Shown one piece after another: positions 8,162 to 17,039 of a DNA stretch of 37,071 bases. The translations under genes and the position numbers were made by a program. How positions within the stretch are numbered: position 1 is the first letter of the stretch; the number at the start of each line of letters is the position of its first letter. This DNA comes from Candidatus Scalindua sp. (GTDB lineage Bacteria > Planctomycetota > Brocadiia > Brocadiales > Scalinduaceae), in NCBI GenBank assembly GCA_018670825.1, contig JABHIW010000082.1, positions 1-37,071 on the forward strand. The letters are read 5' to 3'. The notes beneath the pieces were generated by a model. It had not been told where the DNA came from. It worked only from the letters and a program-made list of their open reading frames with translations, and searched no databases.

Positions 8162-8188
8162 CCCGTCCGAACGGCTTGCCGGGCGGGT
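8162..8188. repeat. Short palindromic REP-like unit, copy 1
   Basis: A 27-bp hairpin-forming unit begins 'cccgtccgaacggcttgcc' and ends 'gggcggg', with complementary arms (cccgtcc / gggcggg, one G-T pair). Near-identical units lie at 17152-17178 and, inverted, at 30249-30275. This copy sits just downstream of the HyuB stop codon. Confidence 0.75.
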
Positions 8189-8195
8189 AGACACT

Positions 8196-9764
8196 TCAAA
8201 CTTTTTCGCTACCATAGCCTCCCCCACCAGGAGTATGTATACTTATGACATCTCCCCTATTTACATTAATTGTAGTCTTAGAAGGCAGTTTATGTTTCTT
8301 TCCTTTCGAGATCAAAATGTTTTCTCCTACCTTACCTTTTTTGCCACCCTTTAAACCGTAAGGTGCATGTTTCCTTCTATCAGAAAGTATACTAACGGTT
8401 GCGGCTTGAGAGAATTCGTAATCTCTCATTATACCATGACCGCCCTTATACCTCCCTATACCACCTGATTGAGGACGTATTTTATATTGTTTGATCCTGA
8501 ATGGATAGTTATGTTCCAGTGTTTCAACAGGAGTATTCAAAGTATTTGTCATGTGGGTGTGAATGGCGTTAATACCATCTGAATTGATTCTTGCACCCAT
8601 TCCGCCCCCAATGGTTTCGTAATAGGTAAAATCCCTGTCATTCAATTTATCATACCCCCCTATGGCAATATTATTCATCGTCCCACTACTTGCCGCAGGA
8701 GTTCTTCCAGGAATAGCTTTTGACAGCGCTCCAAATACTACATCAACAATCCTTTGAGAAGTCTCAACATTACCGCCGGACACAGCGCTCGGGGCTTTTG
8801 CATTTACAACGGAACCCTCTGGTGCAGTTATGCTAATCGATCTCATACAACCGGAATTTGATGGAATATCATTTTCAACCAGACACCGAAAAACATAAAA
8901 AACGCAAGACACGGTAACCGCATAAACGGCATTTACACAACCAACAACCTGCCTGCTACTTCCGGAAAAGTCAACACTCACCGAACTGCCTTTTATGTTT
9001 ATGCGAGCCTTAATTCTAACAGATTTTTCGACCATACCATCATCGTCAAGATAATCACTAAACGAGTACTCGCCATCGGGTATTCTTTTAATTACCGATT
9101 TCATTATCCTGGCAGAATAGTCTTGAAGTTCCAGGGAATATTTTACAACCTCATTTTTTCCATATTTTTCATATAATTCACTCAATCTTTGTTTACCGAT
9201 TGTATTCGTTGAAATCTGTGCAATTATATCCCACTCACGCTCCTTAGGTGTCCTAACATTTGAGGTAATAATATTTATAATTTCTCTATTTATAATGTTT
9301 CCCTGTACTATCTTAACGGGAGGAATCCGGATCCCTTCCTGATATATTTCAGTAGCATTACACATGGAACCCGGAGACATTCCGCCTACGTCGGAATGAT
9401 GTGCTCTGTTCGCCACATAAAATTCAGGTTTCTTACTTCTCTTATAAAAGAAAGGAGTTACTACCGTAATATCCGGAAGGTGTGTACCACCCCGGAATGG
9501 ATCATTTAATATCACAGTATCACCATCGCCCATTTCTACTGCTTTTATTGCCTCCTTTACTGACATGGACATGGATGCCAGATGCACGGGAAGATGTTCC
9601 GCCTGGGCGACCATTTCACCACTGCTGTCAAACAAAGCACATGAAAAATCCTTTCGTTCTTTTATATTTGTGGAAAAGGAAGATTTACACAGCACAACAC
9701 CCATTTCTTCACATATTGTAGAAAACAGGTTGTTGAATATTTCCAGGTTAATGGGATTAAACAT
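8196..9764 (-). CDS. Hydantoinase B / oxoprolinase-type subunit (HyuB), orphan
   Basis: This 522-residue protein matches the hydantoinase B/oxoprolinase/acetone carboxylase-alpha family throughout. Landmarks are 'FSCALFDSSGEMVAQAEHLPVHLASM', 'DPFRGGTHLPDITVVTP', 'NRAHHSDVGGMSPGSM', 'SGGNVETSQRIVD' and a glycine-rich end 'IHTPGGGGYG'. HyuB normally works with HyuA in ATP-dependent hydrolysis of cyclic amides. No HyuA is in the window, and the 390 bp upstream hold no HyuA sequence. Either the partner is elsewhere in the genome or this protein has another role. No Shine-Dalgarno precedes the ATG. Confidence 0.9.
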   Translation of the reverse strand: MFNPINLEIFNNLFSTICEEMGVVLCKSSFSTNIKERKDFSCALFDSSGEMVAQAEHLPVHLASMSMSVKEAIKAVEMGDGDTVILNDPFRGGTHLPDITVVTPFFYKRSKKPEFYVANRAHHSDVGGMSPGSMCNATEIYQEGIRIPPVKIVQGNIINREIINIITSNVRTPKEREWDIIAQISTNTIGKQRLSELYEKYGKNEVVKYSLELQDYSARIMKSVIKRIPDGEYSFSDYLDDDGMVEKSVRIKARINIKGSSVSVDFSGSSRQVVGCVNAVYAVTVSCVFYVFRCLVENDIPSNSGCMRSISITAPEGSVVNAKAPSAVSGGNVETSQRIVDVVFGALSKAIPGRTPAASSGTMNNIAIGGYDKLNDRDFTYYETIGGGMGARINSDGINAIHTHMTNTLNTPVETLEHNYPFRIKQYKIRPQSGGIGRYKGGHGIMRDYEFSQAATVSILSDRRKHAPYGLKGGKKGKVGENILISKGKKHKLPSKTTINVNRGDVISIHTPGGGGYGSEKV

Positions 9765-10153
9765 TTGATGAGTGTATACAAAAGATTATGTCGCTTTTAA
9801 TATGAGTCATAATACCAGCATTTACTATTAAATCAAATTCGAATCTTATACCGTTCGATATTAAACAAAGCAAATAGAAATCACTTGAGCCTAATGAATC
9901 CATCACAAGCATTCTTCACGACTAAAACATCCTGATGTACACCACCCGGCAAAAATGATAAAGTCATTGAATTATTCCTGTTTCTATGATTAAATGGATG
10001 AACATAATCTCTCAATAAGCCACGGAACTACTACCTTTAATCCCCCCCTTTACGAGATGGAAGCGGGGTGGTAAAAAACCTGAAGGTATTGCACAGCGTA
10101 TATTGAAATTTTATTATTGAAATAATTTAAATAAATTACTAGGAGAGAAATTG
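9765..10153. other. Gene-poor spacer between HyuB and cyclophilin
   Basis: No recognised gene. On the minus strand a 48-residue frame (9757-9903) overlaps the HyuB start, and a 28-residue frame ends at about 9892. Neither has a ribosome site or recognisable product, so I treat them as chance or remnant frames. A GC-rich patch at about 10038-10075 (ccccccctttacgagatgg...gcggggtgg) is a weak inverted repeat. The last bases hold the cyclophilin ribosome site, AGGAGAG at 10141-10147. Confidence 0.4.
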
Positions 10154-10750
10154 ATGTGTAAACTATTCTTAAATAAGAAAGCATTCGTATTCACTGCTTT
10201 TGCTCTATTCAGTCTTGTCTTTATACAACTTAATTCTGCAGACGCTAATCCTAAAGTTTTAATGGAAACATCAAAGGGGGATATAACAATAGAGTTGTAC
10301 GAGAAGGAAGCCCCAATTACTGTCAAAAACTTTCTGTCATATGTATCTGACGGTTTTTACAATAACCTTATTTTCCATAGAGTTATACCAAACTTTATGA
10401 TTCAAGGTGGTGGTTTTGATTCTGAAATGAACCAAAAACCGGTAAAGGCCCCCATTAAGAACGAAGCAAGAAGAGGGTTAAATAACAAGAGAGGTACACT
10501 CGCCATGGCGAGAACAAATGTTATTAATAGCGCCACGGGACAGTTCTTTATCAATTTAAAGAGTAATGATTTTCTTAATCACAAGGACAATTCATCCAGC
10601 GGTTTTGGATATGCTGTTTTTGGTGAGGTTGTAGAGGGCATGGATGTGGTTGATAGTATTGGTAAAACTAGAACTCACGCCTTCGGCATGTTCAGAGATG
10701 TGCCAATTGATCACCTATTTATCAAGAACATGAGTGTAATAGAAGAATAA
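10154..10750 (+). CDS. Exported peptidyl-prolyl cis-trans isomerase (cyclophilin)
   Basis: This 198-residue protein has a signal peptide (about residues 1-31, ending LNSADA) and a full cyclophilin domain that speeds proline isomerisation during folding in the cell envelope. Key blocks are 'TSKGDITIELYEKEAPITVKNF', 'FHRVIPNFMIQGG' with the catalytic Arg, 'LAMAR', 'SATGQFFIN' and 'YAVFGEVVEGMDVVD'. I chose the ATG at 10154, preceded by AGGAGAG; a TTG sits one codon upstream. It resembles PpiA more than the cytosolic PpiB. It is monocistronic, with a strong terminator 35 bp after the stop. Confidence 0.92.
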   Translation: MCKLFLNKKAFVFTAFALFSLVFIQLNSADANPKVLMETSKGDITIELYEKEAPITVKNFLSYVSDGFYNNLIFHRVIPNFMIQGGGFDSEMNQKPVKAPIKNEARRGLNNKRGTLAMARTNVINSATGQFFINLKSNDFLNHKDNSSSGFGYAVFGEVVEGMDVVDSIGKTRTHAFGMFRDVPIDHLFIKNMSVIEE

Positions 10751-10785
10751 GAGTTTGACCGGCTTTTTTCTAATTGTCATACTAA

Positions 10786-10821
10786 AAACCCCCAATATCG
10801 ATGTAAAGATATTGGGGGTTT
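10786..10821. terminator. Bidirectional rho-independent terminator
   Basis: Perfect 14-bp arms (aaacccccaatatc 10786-10799, gatattgggggttt 10808-10821) surround an 8-nt loop. The A/T ends give a U tract in either direction. It serves the cyclophilin gene on the + strand and the cold-shock remnant on the minus strand. Confidence 0.85.
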
Positions 10822-10883
10822 CGAGATAGTCTCTTCCCCTGAACTCAAGTAACAATTACCTATTTTTAATCAACAGTCGTCTG

Positions 10884-11039
10884 TTATTTCTCAAAGCTTA
10901 AAATGTTACCTTTTTCACCTTGTACAATTCCGAAATCAACCTTGTCTCCTTCTTGAAGCTTCCTGAACCCCTCACTCTCAATTGAAGTGTGATGAACAAA
11001 GACATCGTCTCCGCCCTCAATGGAAATAAAAGAAGACTC
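10884..11039 (-). pseudogene. Truncated cold-shock domain protein (CspA family)
   Basis: A 51-codon frame on the minus strand reads '[20 protein letters not shown]' and continues '[21 protein letters not shown]', clearly the C-terminal two thirds of a CspA-type cold-shock protein, with the RNP2-like VFVHH motif intact. The expected first ~17 residues (…GTVKWFN…KGFGF, including RNP1) are absent. An in-frame TAA lies directly before the fragment (11040-11042) and no start codon precedes the domain. The 120 bp upstream do not encode the missing part in any frame I read. The loss looks like a 5' truncation or replacement, not a single frameshift. Confidence 0.82.
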
Positions 11040-11278
11040 TTAAGTGCTTGCGCAACGCTTCACAACCTAATCAAATATAATTTATAATAAATAAATCGGT
11101 AGGTTGAGGTTACTGCACAGCACATGCAAAGTGTCTTTTTTTATTTGATATGAAACTGCTGCCTTTTCGGAATGATTCCTGTACAAAATCCGGAATTCCC
11201 TCGAAAGAAGGGGTGATTGTTCTGCTCAAAATATTGGATGGAGTCGCGTTGCACCAGACACGTAAAAAAGACATTTCC

Positions 11279-11995
11279 TTACCAGAACTGCCAGTTACCT
11301 GTTTTTACCACGTATATGCCAAGGAGGAGATTAGTTATACCGTGAGAAAACATGGCTATGAACAGACTCCTTGTGAAATAGAGGATCAAACTATAGGATA
11401 CACCAGCCATAATCCCGGCCAACCAGAGATTATGCTCGAAGCCAAAGAAGATAGATGCAATCACAAATGAAATCCAGGTAAATTTCCCTACCGGTACATC
11501 ACCGAACTTTGGATTGATAATATACCTCAGAACAAAAGACCGCCAGAACAGTTCCTCGAAAACGGGAACTACCACAGAAGCCCCGAAGAGCCTGAAAGAT
11601 ATTATCAGATAAAAGAGGAATGAATCATTAAAGATAAATGGATTATACGGCTCTGGTTCTTTCAGAGTAGCAAACTTCATATCCATGTTAATCCACAAGA
11701 TAAAAACTGTAGCTCCTGAAAAAAAACCTATTAAAATGTTTTTGACAGAAAGCGCATTCTTAAAGTCAATCTCAGAATACCTATTCCACAAAAGCAAGAG
11801 GACAACTGCAACAAGTACCGTTTTTACCGGATAGAAGATATAGCTGTCATATTCAGCAACTTTTTCCAATGGAGTGTAGTATCGGGAAAGAAAATCTATG
11901 AGGCTCTCCAAAGCAATGAACGCTATGAAAAGGAGAAATGGGAAAACCCTCGGAAACCATGCTTTTCTTATAAGATCAGATATTCGCAACATCAT
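11279..11995 (-). CDS. Exosortase-associated CAAX-type membrane protease (CPBP, TIGR03008-like)
   Basis: This 238-residue integral membrane protein has about six hydrophobic segments. The CPBP/Abi glutamic-type protease motifs are EELFWR (about 146-151), 'FFGFEHNLW' and 'FSHGITNLLLG'. The tail 'LGIYVVKTGNWQFW' and overall pattern match the CAAX prenyl protease-related proteins found with exosortase (TIGR03008). Such proteins are thought to take part in PEP-CTERM protein sorting, but their substrates are unknown. The gene is downstream of, and on the same strand as, the TIGR03790 gene (95 bp apart). That partnership supports the assignment. No exosortase gene is in the window. Confidence 0.85.
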   Translation of the reverse strand: MMLRISDLIRKAWFPRVFPFLLFIAFIALESLIDFLSRYYTPLEKVAEYDSYIFYPVKTVLVAVVLLLLWNRYSEIDFKNALSVKNILIGFFSGATVFILWINMDMKFATLKEPEPYNPFIFNDSFLFYLIISFRLFGASVVVPVFEELFWRSFVLRYIINPKFGDVPVGKFTWISFVIASIFFGFEHNLWLAGIMAGVSYSLILYFTRSLFIAMFSHGITNLLLGIYVVKTGNWQFW

Positions 11996-12089
11996 ATATT
12001 GTAATTACCATTATTAATCAATCATCTTAAATATTAAATTATATATTCATTACCTTTAAATTATTTTCCCGCATAATGTAGCACATACG

Positions 12090-13754
12090 TCAGCTATCAT
12101 CAGATACATTTAACTCCAGAGAGTCGACGTCCATTACAGGGTTATTCTTAAACGGTGTATATAATGGATCACCTATCAAGATTTGTCGCCAGGAGATATG
12201 AGGCGTGCTTATGAAATAAGTCTCCAGTAGCGTAAGTTTACCCGTCATAAGGAGAGGGAAAAACAGGTCAGGTAAAGGAAAGGAGGACAAGTATGGCTCG
12301 CTAACCGGTCCTAAAGTTGCCGCAACCCCTTCTTCTAACATTCTCTTGCACCAAACCTGACTGCCATTTAGTCTTAGTGTACTGGCCTCAGAGCTGGCTA
12401 TATGAAAACCTACGGCTCCTTTTTTCCACTCAAAGGAATCTACATATTTAGCAAGCGAATACCAGCCGACATATAATGCGGCATCAGTACATGATTTCTC
12501 CGGAAACAGCTCAGACCTCTCATCAAGTACCACGGAAAAAGAACTCTTAGACTCAACAATTTTATGGAGACGGAGTAGATGTGCATCATAGCGCCCATAG
12601 CTATCTTCAGCACTAACATCATCTGGACCGCGAGCGTCTATATACATCGTCCCTGTAAGCCCCCTTTTCTCAGTTTCCATTGCATCATCAACCAGACGTT
12701 TGGCCATGTCAGGTGATGGCGCATCCAGACGGCCCACCATAACGGTCTTTCTTCTTATAAACTCTATCCCCGGTAGTTTACCATAATCTTTCATAAATGG
12801 ATTTAATAACCATTTGGAAAGTCTGAAGTTTTCAACAAGAACTAATGTTAATTCACTATCCACAGAGGCTGACGTCATCTCTATCTTACTATTCCTATGC
12901 TGTGCTTCCCAAAATAACATCTCACCAATCACACCATTAACCATCCGTATAATGGTAGAGACCTCAAGGGCCTTTTCAGGGGTAAAACCTCTGAATTGAA
13001 TCTCTGCAAGCTGGCTATTAAGTATCGCGTTAAATTTGAAAAGATTATTGTGGCTTAAAAACAGTGACCTCTCTTTTTCGTCCATTAAAAAAATCTGGTT
13101 TTTTACGTCTTTGACAATAGGAGACATTCCCGCCATCCTGAACAGGAGTGAGACCACCTTTGAATAAGTTTCCTTTTCAGACACTGAAACATACTCCTTA
13201 ATATATTCAGATGCTTTTAAGATAGTCTTACTAACACTATTAAGTACCTCTTTTGTTTGTATAGATTCACTATATTGTTTTTGATAGATAAGTGTTGTTA
13301 TCTTCCCTTTATGTAGTAGCTTCTCTAGCTGTCGCCCCTGTTGCAGTAGCAACCTCTTATATTCTTCCATCTTATCGGTTGTTAAATCCTCATATTTTTC
13401 GTGTAATTCAGGTTTAGCAGTACCTTCAATACGAAGTGGGATCCCATACACAAGCAAAATGGCAGGGTTAAGGCCTGAAAGTTTAAGTTTTCTAACGGCA
13501 CTGCGAATTGGAGGGATTACGTTTGCTTCATAGTAAACTCTGTGAATACTTTCAGATTCCGGCACATCAACGCCCACAAGATTAGAGATAGGTACACCCC
13601 TTTTTGAAGCATAATATCTGGCGACGTTCCTACTATCGGGCATGTTCTTATTATAAACCACTACAAGGTCTGTGGAAAGCAGCGCATGCACCGGTTTAAT
13701 TGATATTACTAACAGGAATATGGTAAAGACGGTGATAGTATAAAAATTTTTGAT
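12090..13754 (-). CDS. TIGR03790 family exported protein, apparent ATC start
   Basis: The protein matches TIGR03790, a family of unknown function found, as I recall, essentially only in genomes with exosortase. The N-terminal block 'DLVVVYNKNMPDSRNVARYY' and 'PAILLVYGIPLRI' are characteristic; the C-terminal part has 'VGWYSLAKYVDSFEWKKGAV' and 'QILIGDPLYTPF'. The first conventional start in frame is a GTG at 13691 (VHALLST), without a ribosome site. Directly upstream the frame encodes a textbook signal peptide, KNFYTITVFTIFLLVISI then KPVHA, with no ATG, GTG or TTG before the in-frame stop at 13773-13775. An ATC at 13752-13754 sits 6 bases after GGAG, so I extend the gene there. Length is about 554 residues with the signal. 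Confidence 0.75.
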   Translation of the reverse strand: MKNFYTITVFTIFLLVISIKPVHALLSTDLVVVYNKNMPDSRNVARYYASKRGVPISNLVGVDVPESESIHRVYYEANVIPPIRSAVRKLKLSGLNPAILLVYGIPLRIEGTAKPELHEKYEDLTTDKMEEYKRLLLQQGRQLEKLLHKGKITTLIYQKQYSESIQTKEVLNSVSKTILKASEYIKEYVSVSEKETYSKVVSLLFRMAGMSPIVKDVKNQIFLMDEKERSLFLSHNNLFKFNAILNSQLAEIQFRGFTPEKALEVSTIIRMVNGVIGEMLFWEAQHRNSKIEMTSASVDSELTLVLVENFRLSKWLLNPFMKDYGKLPGIEFIRRKTVMVGRLDAPSPDMAKRLVDDAMETEKRGLTGTMYIDARGPDDVSAEDSYGRYDAHLLRLHKIVESKSSFSVVLDERSELFPEKSCTDAALYVGWYSLAKYVDSFEWKKGAVGFHIASSEASTLRLNGSQVWCKRMLEEGVAATLGPVSEPYLSSFPLPDLFFPLLMTGKLTLLETYFISTPHISWRQILIGDPLYTPFKNNPVMDVDSLELNVSDDS

Positions 13755-13795
13755 AAAGATCTCCGGTAGTATTTAAATGATAAATACATACGATA

Positions 13796-15061
13796 TCAGT
13801 GATATAACTTTTCTAATCTTTCAAAGAAATCAGGGAATGTTTTTTCAACACATTCAGGATTTTTTATCCTTATCCCTTTGGTCCTTAAACCGAGAAGGGA
13901 AAAGCTCATTGCCATGCGATGATCATTGTAGGTTGATATATCTGCAGAATGTGGAGGTGATGGAATAATTTCAATGCCGTCTTCAAACTCTGTTGCCTCT
14001 ACCCCGACTTTTTTAAGTTCGTTAACAATCGCCGTAATACGATCTGTCTCTTTGTATCTAAGATTTCTCACATTTCTAATCCGTGTCTTACCTTCTGCAA
14101 AAGCCGCAACTGATGCCAGAGTCTGTACAACATCCGGGGTATCATTCATATCCACATCTATCCCCCTTAATTTGCCACCCTCTACTTCAAGCCAATCTTT
14201 AGACTTCGTCGCCCTGCAACCCATTTTACTCAAAATATCAACAAATCTTGCGTCACCCTGCAATGAACCATCACCCAAGCCCTCGACCCTGACCTTGCCT
14301 CCGGTAATGGCAGCGGCAGCGAAGAAATAGGAAGCGCCCGATGCGTCTGGTTCCACCATATATTCACAACCCTTATACTCCTGACCTGCCCTGACAATAA
14401 ATTCTTTGTATGAGTCCCTTTCTACCGCTACGCCAAACCTGTTCATCACATCTATAGTCATATCAACATAATTTTTTGATGCAAGATCATCAACCACAAT
14501 TATACGTACATCATCGTTTGCATAAGGTGCCGTTAAAAGTATGGCACTGATATACTGGCTACTGATATTGCCCGGAATCTCAACTGGTCCTCCTCTTAAA
14601 CCACTGGCATTTATCAATACCGGCGGGCACCCGGTACCCTCTTTTGACACAACATCAGCACCAAGTTGGTTTAGGGCATCAATCAACTGCTGTATAGGCC
14701 TCTGCCTCATTCGATCAATACCATCTATCTCATATTTCCCGTTACCAAGTGTCAGGGCAGCTGTCATAAATCGCACAACGGTCCCTGCGTTTTGCGCAAA
14801 TAACTTTGCCCCGTCTACCGGGATCCTCCCCTCACACCCTTTTATTATCAATCTGTTTTCTTCAGTTATTGTGTTTACCGGTATGCCAAGTTCACCCAGG
14901 CAAGAAATCATGACCCTGGTATCTTCGCTTAATAAAGCGTTTTTTATAACCGATTCACCATTAGCAAGTAACGCCGTTATTAATGCTCTGTTCGTATAGC
15001 TCTTTGAGCCGGGAATTCTGACAGATGCATTTATTTTATTAACAGGCTTTATTTCTATCAT
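13796..15061 (-). CDS. aroA: 3-phosphoshikimate 1-carboxyvinyltransferase (EPSP synthase)
   Basis: This 421-residue enzyme joins shikimate-3-phosphate and phosphoenolpyruvate in the shikimate pathway. It shows 'IPGSKSYTNRALI' (K20, R25), 'QNAGTVVRFMTAAL', 'DRMRQRPI', 'ISSQYISAIL', 'VEPDASGASYFFAAA' (catalytic Asp), 'NDTPDVVQTLA' and 'YKETDRI'. I chose the second of two adjacent ATGs (15061), which lies 6 bases after AAAGGA; the first (15064) is only 3 bases away from it. The TIGR03790 gene starts 42 bp downstream on the same strand, so the two may be cotranscribed. hemC is divergent upstream. Confidence 0.96.
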   Translation of the reverse strand: MIEIKPVNKINASVRIPGSKSYTNRALITALLANGESVIKNALLSEDTRVMISCLGELGIPVNTITEENRLIIKGCEGRIPVDGAKLFAQNAGTVVRFMTAALTLGNGKYEIDGIDRMRQRPIQQLIDALNQLGADVVSKEGTGCPPVLINASGLRGGPVEIPGNISSQYISAILLTAPYANDDVRIIVVDDLASKNYVDMTIDVMNRFGVAVERDSYKEFIVRAGQEYKGCEYMVEPDASGASYFFAAAAITGGKVRVEGLGDGSLQGDARFVDILSKMGCRATKSKDWLEVEGGKLRGIDVDMNDTPDVVQTLASVAAFAEGKTRIRNVRNLRYKETDRITAIVNELKKVGVEATEFEDGIEIIPSPPHSADISTYNDHRMAMSFSLLGLRTKGIRIKNPECVEKTFPDFFERLEKLYH

Positions 15062-15285
15062 CATTTTTCCTTTCAAAAGAGGGATTATAGACTGACATCC
15101 ACCGTTCATCAAGGACAAATGCACAAACAAAACACTGAACATGTGGTCCCACTGCTAGATCCAGTCCCTTTTGCCAGATATCGATTAAAAAGTATTGACA
15201 AAAAAATTGATTTATGAGACAAATAGAGTATTTGAAATTTTGAATATATATGATTAGTTTTTTATAGACAGATAGGAGTGGTTTT

Positions 15286-16242
15286 TTGGAAAAAAGAGAT
15301 AAGATTGTTATTGGTTCAAGGGGTAGTAAATTGGCCTTAATTCAGGCTAATTGGGTCAAATCACAACTGGAAAAAGATAATAAGGAAATTGAATTTACTA
15401 TTGAAATAATTAAGACAACGGGCGACAAAATAACTGATGTTCCTCTATCAAAAATTGGAAGTATAGGTCTGTTCACAAAGGAGCTGGAGGACGCACTTCT
15501 AGATAAGAAAATTGACCTGGTTGTCCACAGCGCAAAAGACATGGCCACAGAAATCCCGGACGGTCTTGAAATTGGTGCAATAACAAAACGTGAAGACCCG
15601 CGCGACGCGCTGATCAGCAAAGGTAATAAGTCTTTGAAAGATCTTCCTCAAAACGCGAAGCTTGGTACAAGCAGTCTGAGACGGAAAGCACAAGTCCTTG
15701 CCTACAGACCAGACCTTGAAATACTTGATTTAAGAGGTAACCTTGACACCAGATTGCAAAAATTAGAAACGGGAGATCTCGATGCGATTCTTGTTGCTAT
15801 GGCCGGTCTGACACGACTTGGTTGTGCTGACAAAGCAACTGAGGTAATACCGTACGACATAATGCTTCCCGCCGTTGGACAGGGAGCCTTGTGTATAGAA
15901 ATACGTGAAAATGATGAACAGATCAAAGATTTATTAAAAGTCGTACTACACTATGATACCAGGTTTGCAGTGATGGCAGAAAGGGTCCTACTACATAGAC
16001 TCCAGGGAGGATGTCAGATCCCGGTTGGCGCTCATGCAGAAATAATCTTCCCCGTAAATATAAAAATGGAAGCGGTTGTGTGTTCACTTGACGGAAAGAC
16101 CGTCATCAGAGATTCTGTTGTAGGCAAAGTAGATGATTACTCTGTAATGGGACTCGATCTTGCAAATAAACTGCTCGGAAGAGGTGGGCGGCAGATACTG
16201 GAGGATATAAGGGCAAACCTTGCCGAAGAGCAAGTTAACTAA
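15286..16242 (+). CDS. hemC: Hydroxymethylbilane synthase (porphobilinogen deaminase)
   Basis: This 318-residue cytosolic enzyme polymerises four porphobilinogens into hydroxymethylbilane in haem and sirohaem synthesis. 'GSRGSKLALIQANWV', 'VHSAKDMATE' with catalytic D85, 'LGTSSLRRKAQ', 'LPAVGQGAL' and 'LQGGCQIPVGAHA' with C243, which holds the dipyrromethane cofactor, are all present. The start is TTG at 15286, 7 bases after AGGAG; no ATG is available near it. A TTGACA at 15195-15200 could be a -35 box, but I see no good -10. The gene is alone rather than in a hemACD operon. Confidence 0.96.
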   Translation: MEKRDKIVIGSRGSKLALIQANWVKSQLEKDNKEIEFTIEIIKTTGDKITDVPLSKIGSIGLFTKELEDALLDKKIDLVVHSAKDMATEIPDGLEIGAITKREDPRDALISKGNKSLKDLPQNAKLGTSSLRRKAQVLAYRPDLEILDLRGNLDTRLQKLETGDLDAILVAMAGLTRLGCADKATEVIPYDIMLPAVGQGALCIEIRENDEQIKDLLKVVLHYDTRFAVMAERVLLHRLQGGCQIPVGAHAEIIFPVNIKMEAVVCSLDGKTVIRDSVVGKVDDYSVMGLDLANKLLGRGGRQILEDIRANLAEEQVN

Positions 16243-16411
16243 ACTTTTCGCAGACGCAAAGCTCGAAAGAGAATTACCAGGGGATACATAATGCACAAAC
16301 AACACTTGTAAATTATGTATCTCCATTTTACCTTAGATTGTTAACGAAAAAAATCTGGGAAAAGCATTTCTTTGTATCCTTCCTGCCTCTATAAGAAAGC
16401 ACCACAACCAA

Positions 16412-16861
16412 TCAGATTTCAATCAGCAGTGGAATTTCACCACAGTCAGGAAATTTATGACATTTAACACATTCTGACCATATCTTATGAGGGAGAAGTT
16501 CTTTATCAACACGTTTGAAACCCATATGTTCAAAAAATTCCGGGATATACGTCAGTACAAACAACTTGTTTACGCCGAGCCTCTTCCCATCTTCAAAGCA
16601 TTTTTGTATCAGCTCTTTACCAACTCCTCTTTTCTGAAAATTTTCATCAACTGCAACAGATTTGATCTCTGCCAGGTCCTTCCAGAAGACATGTAGCGAA
16701 GCACATCCTCTAATACTTCCATTCTCTACGTAAACATAGTGATCACGAATTTTCTCGTATAATTCACTCAGAGGTCTTGGCAGCATCAGGTCCTTTTTGG
16801 CAAATTGATTTATTAACCTGCTCATCCCTTCCACGTCGTCTACGTGCGCGTTTCTTATCAT
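16412..16861 (-). CDS. GNAT acetyltransferase, N-acetylglutamate synthase-like
   Basis: This 149-residue GNAT enzyme matches the short stand-alone acetyltransferase type often assigned to arginine biosynthesis as N-acetylglutamate synthase. Landmarks are 'MLPRPLSELYEKIRD', 'GCASLHVFWKDLAEIKSVAV', the acetyl-CoA loop 'QKRGVGKELI' and 'FVLTYIPEFFEHMGFKRVDK'. The family's cysteine-bearing end 'KIWSECVKCHKFPDCGEI' is also there, possibly a small metal site. No other arginine gene is in the window, so the substrate remains presumptive. No ribosome site precedes the ATG. Confidence 0.85.
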   Translation of the reverse strand: MIRNAHVDDVEGMSRLINQFAKKDLMLPRPLSELYEKIRDHYVYVENGSIRGCASLHVFWKDLAEIKSVAVDENFQKRGVGKELIQKCFEDGKRLGVNKLFVLTYIPEFFEHMGFKRVDKELLPHKIWSECVKCHKFPDCGEIPLLIEI

Positions 16862-17039
16862 TATCTATGGGCCTTAACCCTTACGGTAAAAAAATCTTAA
16901 GTTTAATCTTATTACACCCATCTCAAAATAGTTTTGAGATAAAATAGATGCTTGATAAACTATAGGTGATCTAATAGATCTAATTTAAGTTTGCATCTTA
17001 ATATTTTGTTTAATAATTATCAAATTATTTATATATTAT

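Noticed and set aside
11150..11470. Plus-strand 106-codon frame
   Set aside because: It runs antisense into the membrane protease gene, has no recognisable product and no ribosome site.
14541..14999. Plus-strand 152-codon frame
   Set aside because: It is entirely antisense to aroA, whose motifs are complete.
16283..16321. Hairpin gatacataat/attatgtatc after hemC as terminator
   Set aside because: The stem is A/T-rich with a 19-nt loop and no clear T tract follows.
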